Assembly (NCBI GenBank): GCA_002369175.1 | Contig: DFES01000153.1 | Location: forward strand, 1 to 14,388 | Length of the DNA: 14,388 nucleotides | Reading direction: 5' to 3' | Source of the DNA: Selenomonadaceae bacterium UBA3796 | GTDB taxonomy: Bacteria; Bacillota; Negativicutes; Selenomonadales; Selenomonadaceae | Part shown: positions 12,811 through 14,388 of the stretch, piece after piece | Layout of the letters: every line of letters starts with the position of its first letter | Numbering within the stretch: the stretch's first letter is position 1 | Made by a program: the position numbers and the translations under genes | Notes under the pieces: generated by a model | Seen by the model: only the letters and a program-made list of their open reading frames with translations | Databases searched by the model: none | What the model was told of the DNA's origin: nothing

Positions 12811-13755
12811 GTGGACAAGCTTGCGTTTGTGTTTCCGGGGCAAGGTGCCCAGACGGTTGGAATGGGCAAGGATTTTTGCGAAAAATACGATGTGGCCAAG
12901 AGGCTTTTCAAAGAGGCAGACGAAGCTCTGGGATTTTCCATCCGGAATATGTGCTTTGAGGGACCTGCAGAGGATTTGAAGCTGACGGCCAATACGCAAC
13001 CTGCCATTCTCACCATGAGCGTCATCGCCAACGAGATACTCAAGGAGCATGGGATTCAGCCGGACATTGCCGGCGGTCACAGTCTTGGGGAATATTCCGC
13101 TCTTGTGGCTGCGGATGTTTTGGATTTTCAGGATGCAGTCCTTCTCGTGCATAAGAGAGGCCAGTACATGCAGGAAGCGGTTCCTGTCGGGGAAGGCGGC
13201 ATGGCTGCCATCATCGGCCTCGGGGATGCGGCAATCGTGGATGCATGTGAGAAGGCGACGAAGGAAGCAGGGGAGGTACAGGCTGTAAACTTCAATTGCC
13301 CGGGGCAGACAGTGATTGCCGGAACGACAAAGGGCGTGGAGAGAGCCGTGGAGCTCCTTCAGGAAGCCGGCGCAAAGAAAGCGGTTGTACTCCCGGTCAG
13401 TGCACCCTTCCACAGCAGCCTCATGAAGCCTGCGGCGGAGAAACTGGCAGTGGAATTGGACAAAGTGGAGATTCGGGATGCAAAGTTCCCCGTGGTGGCG
13501 AATGTCACAGGAAAGATGGAAACGAAGGCCGACGAGATCAAGAAAAATCTTGTCACCCAGGCCGCCAATCCGGTGCTCTGGATTGACTGCGTGAAAGCCA
13601 TGAAGGAATTCGGTGCCGATACGTATGTGGAAGCGGGTCCCGGCAAGACTCTCTGCGGGTTCAATAAGCGCATTGATAAAGGGCTTACGAGCTTGAATGT
13701 GGAAAATATGGAAAGTTTGAAAAAAACCCTTGACTATTTCCAGGAGGTTCGTTAA
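12811..13755 (+). CDS. fabD: Malonyl-CoA:ACP transacylase
   Basis: FabD loads the malonyl group from malonyl-CoA onto ACP for fatty-acid elongation. With GTG 12811 as start it has 314 residues. It shows FVFPGQGAQ at 7-14 (Gln11 of the oxyanion site), GHSLGEYSAL with nucleophile Ser91, the malonyl-binding Arg in HKRGQYM (about 117), and PVSAPFHSSLM with catalytic His201; FNCPGQTVIAG and EAGPGKTLCGF are further family blocks. GTG 12811 is preferred because GAGGGA at 12799-12804 precedes it and the protein then begins MDKLAFVFPG like other FabDs. ATG 12787 in frame lacks a ribosome site. It is 61 bases after fabK and shares an operon with fabG two bases downstream. Confidence 0.96.
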   Translation: MDKLAFVFPGQGAQTVGMGKDFCEKYDVAKRLFKEADEALGFSIRNMCFEGPAEDLKLTANTQPAILTMSVIANEILKEHGIQPDIAGGHSLGEYSALVAADVLDFQDAVLLVHKRGQYMQEAVPVGEGGMAAIIGLGDAAIVDACEKATKEAGEVQAVNFNCPGQTVIAGTTKGVERAVELLQEAGAKKAVVLPVSAPFHSSLMKPAAEKLAVELDKVEIRDAKFPVVANVTGKMETKADEIKKNLVTQAANPVLWIDCVKAMKEFGADTYVEAGPGKTLCGFNKRIDKGLTSLNVENMESLKKTLDYFQEVR

Positions 13756-13756
13756 T

Positions 13757-14388
13757 ATGCTTTTAGATGGAAAGGTTGCGCTTGTCACGGGAGCTTCCCG
13801 TGGCATCGGAAGGGCAATCGCTCTGCGTCTTGCAGAGGAAGGTGCCAAGGTAGCCATTAATTATGCCGGCAATGTGAAGGCAGCGGAGGAAGTCAAGGCA
13901 GCCATCGAGGAAAAGGGCGGCTCGGCTCTTCTTGTCCAGGCGGATGTTTCTGACAGCGGAGCAGCAGAGGCCATGGTAAAAACCGTGGTGGAGGCCTTCG
14001 GTACAGTGGACATTCTTGTGAACAACGCCGGAATTACAAGGGATGCGTTGTTTGCCCGCATGAAGGAAGAAGATTTCGATGCAGTCATCAATACGAATCT
14101 CAAAGGCGTATTCCACTGCACGAAGGCTGTGACAAAGCTCATGATGAAGCAGAGGAGCGGCCGCATTGTGAATATGGCATCCGTCGTGGGTCTGACGGGG
14201 AATGCCGGACAGGCGAATTACAGCGCGGCAAAGGCCGGTGTCATCGGATTTACGAAGTCTGTGGCAAAGGAACTGGCCAGCCGGGGCATTACTGTGAACA
14301 GCGTCGCTCCGGGCTTTATTGCGACGGATATGACTGCGGTTCTCGGCGACAAGGTGAAGGAAGCAATGGAGGCCGGTATTCCACTGAA
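13757..14388 (+). CDS. fabG: 3-oxoacyl-ACP reductase, 3' end outside the window
   Basis: FabG reduces 3-oxoacyl-ACP to 3-hydroxyacyl-ACP with NADPH. The visible 210 codons carry every short-chain dehydrogenase landmark: TGASRGIG (11-18) for the cofactor, NNAG (89-92), Asn114, catalytic Ser142, Tyr155 and Lys159 (YSAAK), and APGFIATDM. About 35 residues are missing at the right edge, judging from the usual length of about 245. AGGAGG at 13742-13747 lies inside the end of fabD, nine bases before ATG 13757, so translation is probably coupled. acpP and fabF often follow in this gene order but are beyond the window. Confidence 0.97.
   Translation, partial: MLLDGKVALVTGASRGIGRAIALRLAEEGAKVAINYAGNVKAAEEVKAAIEEKGGSALLVQADVSDSGAAEAMVKTVVEAFGTVDILVNNAGITRDALFARMKEEDFDAVINTNLKGVFHCTKAVTKLMMKQRSGRIVNMASVVGLTGNAGQANYSAAKAGVIGFTKSVAKELASRGITVNSVAPGFIATDMTAVLGDKVKEAMEAGIPL

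Overview
The window looks like a chromosomal segment of a member of the Negativicutes (Selenomonas/Mitsuokella-like Firmicutes with diderm envelopes). This is an inference from gene content and order: an fab cluster using the FMN enoyl-ACP reductase FabK, rpmF directly before plsX, an rsmD-coaD-coiled-coil gene set, AGGAGG-type ribosome sites, and frequent GTG/TTG starts. No rRNA, tRNA, CRISPR, phage gene or intact transposase was seen. No stretch over 300 bases lacks a gene.

Layout. (1) 1-1666, plus strand: the 3' end of a UbiB/ABC1-type kinase, then a monofunctional chorismate mutase (aroH), then an RsmJ-like methyltransferase whose start overlaps the aroH stop. A bidirectional hairpin follows. 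(2) 1767-4657: serC (minus) and serA (plus) diverge from a shared control region; together they give two of the three steps of serine synthesis. The serA leader can fold into a three-helix arrangement. (3) 4699-6378, minus: a DUF4127 protein of unknown function that converges on serA across a hairpin containing its own stop codon. (4) 6418-8271: a 116-bp repeat, then rsmD-coaD and a coiled-coil protein, closed by a strong terminator. (5) 8431-9669: larC, the nickel insertase for the nickel-pincer cofactor, without other lar genes in view. (6) 9683-10472: a perfect consensus promoter drives a DUF177/YceD gene and rpmF, with a terminator after rpmF. (7) 10482-14388: a promoter, the second copy of the repeat, then plsX-fabK-fabD-fabG for phospholipid and fatty-acid synthesis, cut by the window end in fabG.

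Most of the window is conserved housekeeping DNA. The least explained item is the pair of near-identical 116-bp elements at 6418-6533 and 10563-10678. They are in the same orientation, each just upstream of a housekeeping operon, with conserved foldable halves and short terminal inverted repeats. They look like a small non-autonomous mobile or structured regulatory element. Other points worth checking are the serA leader structure, a glutamine at the chorismate mutase active-site position usually held by glutamate, the unsplit stand-alone larC, and the very short leader of the DUF177 mRNA.
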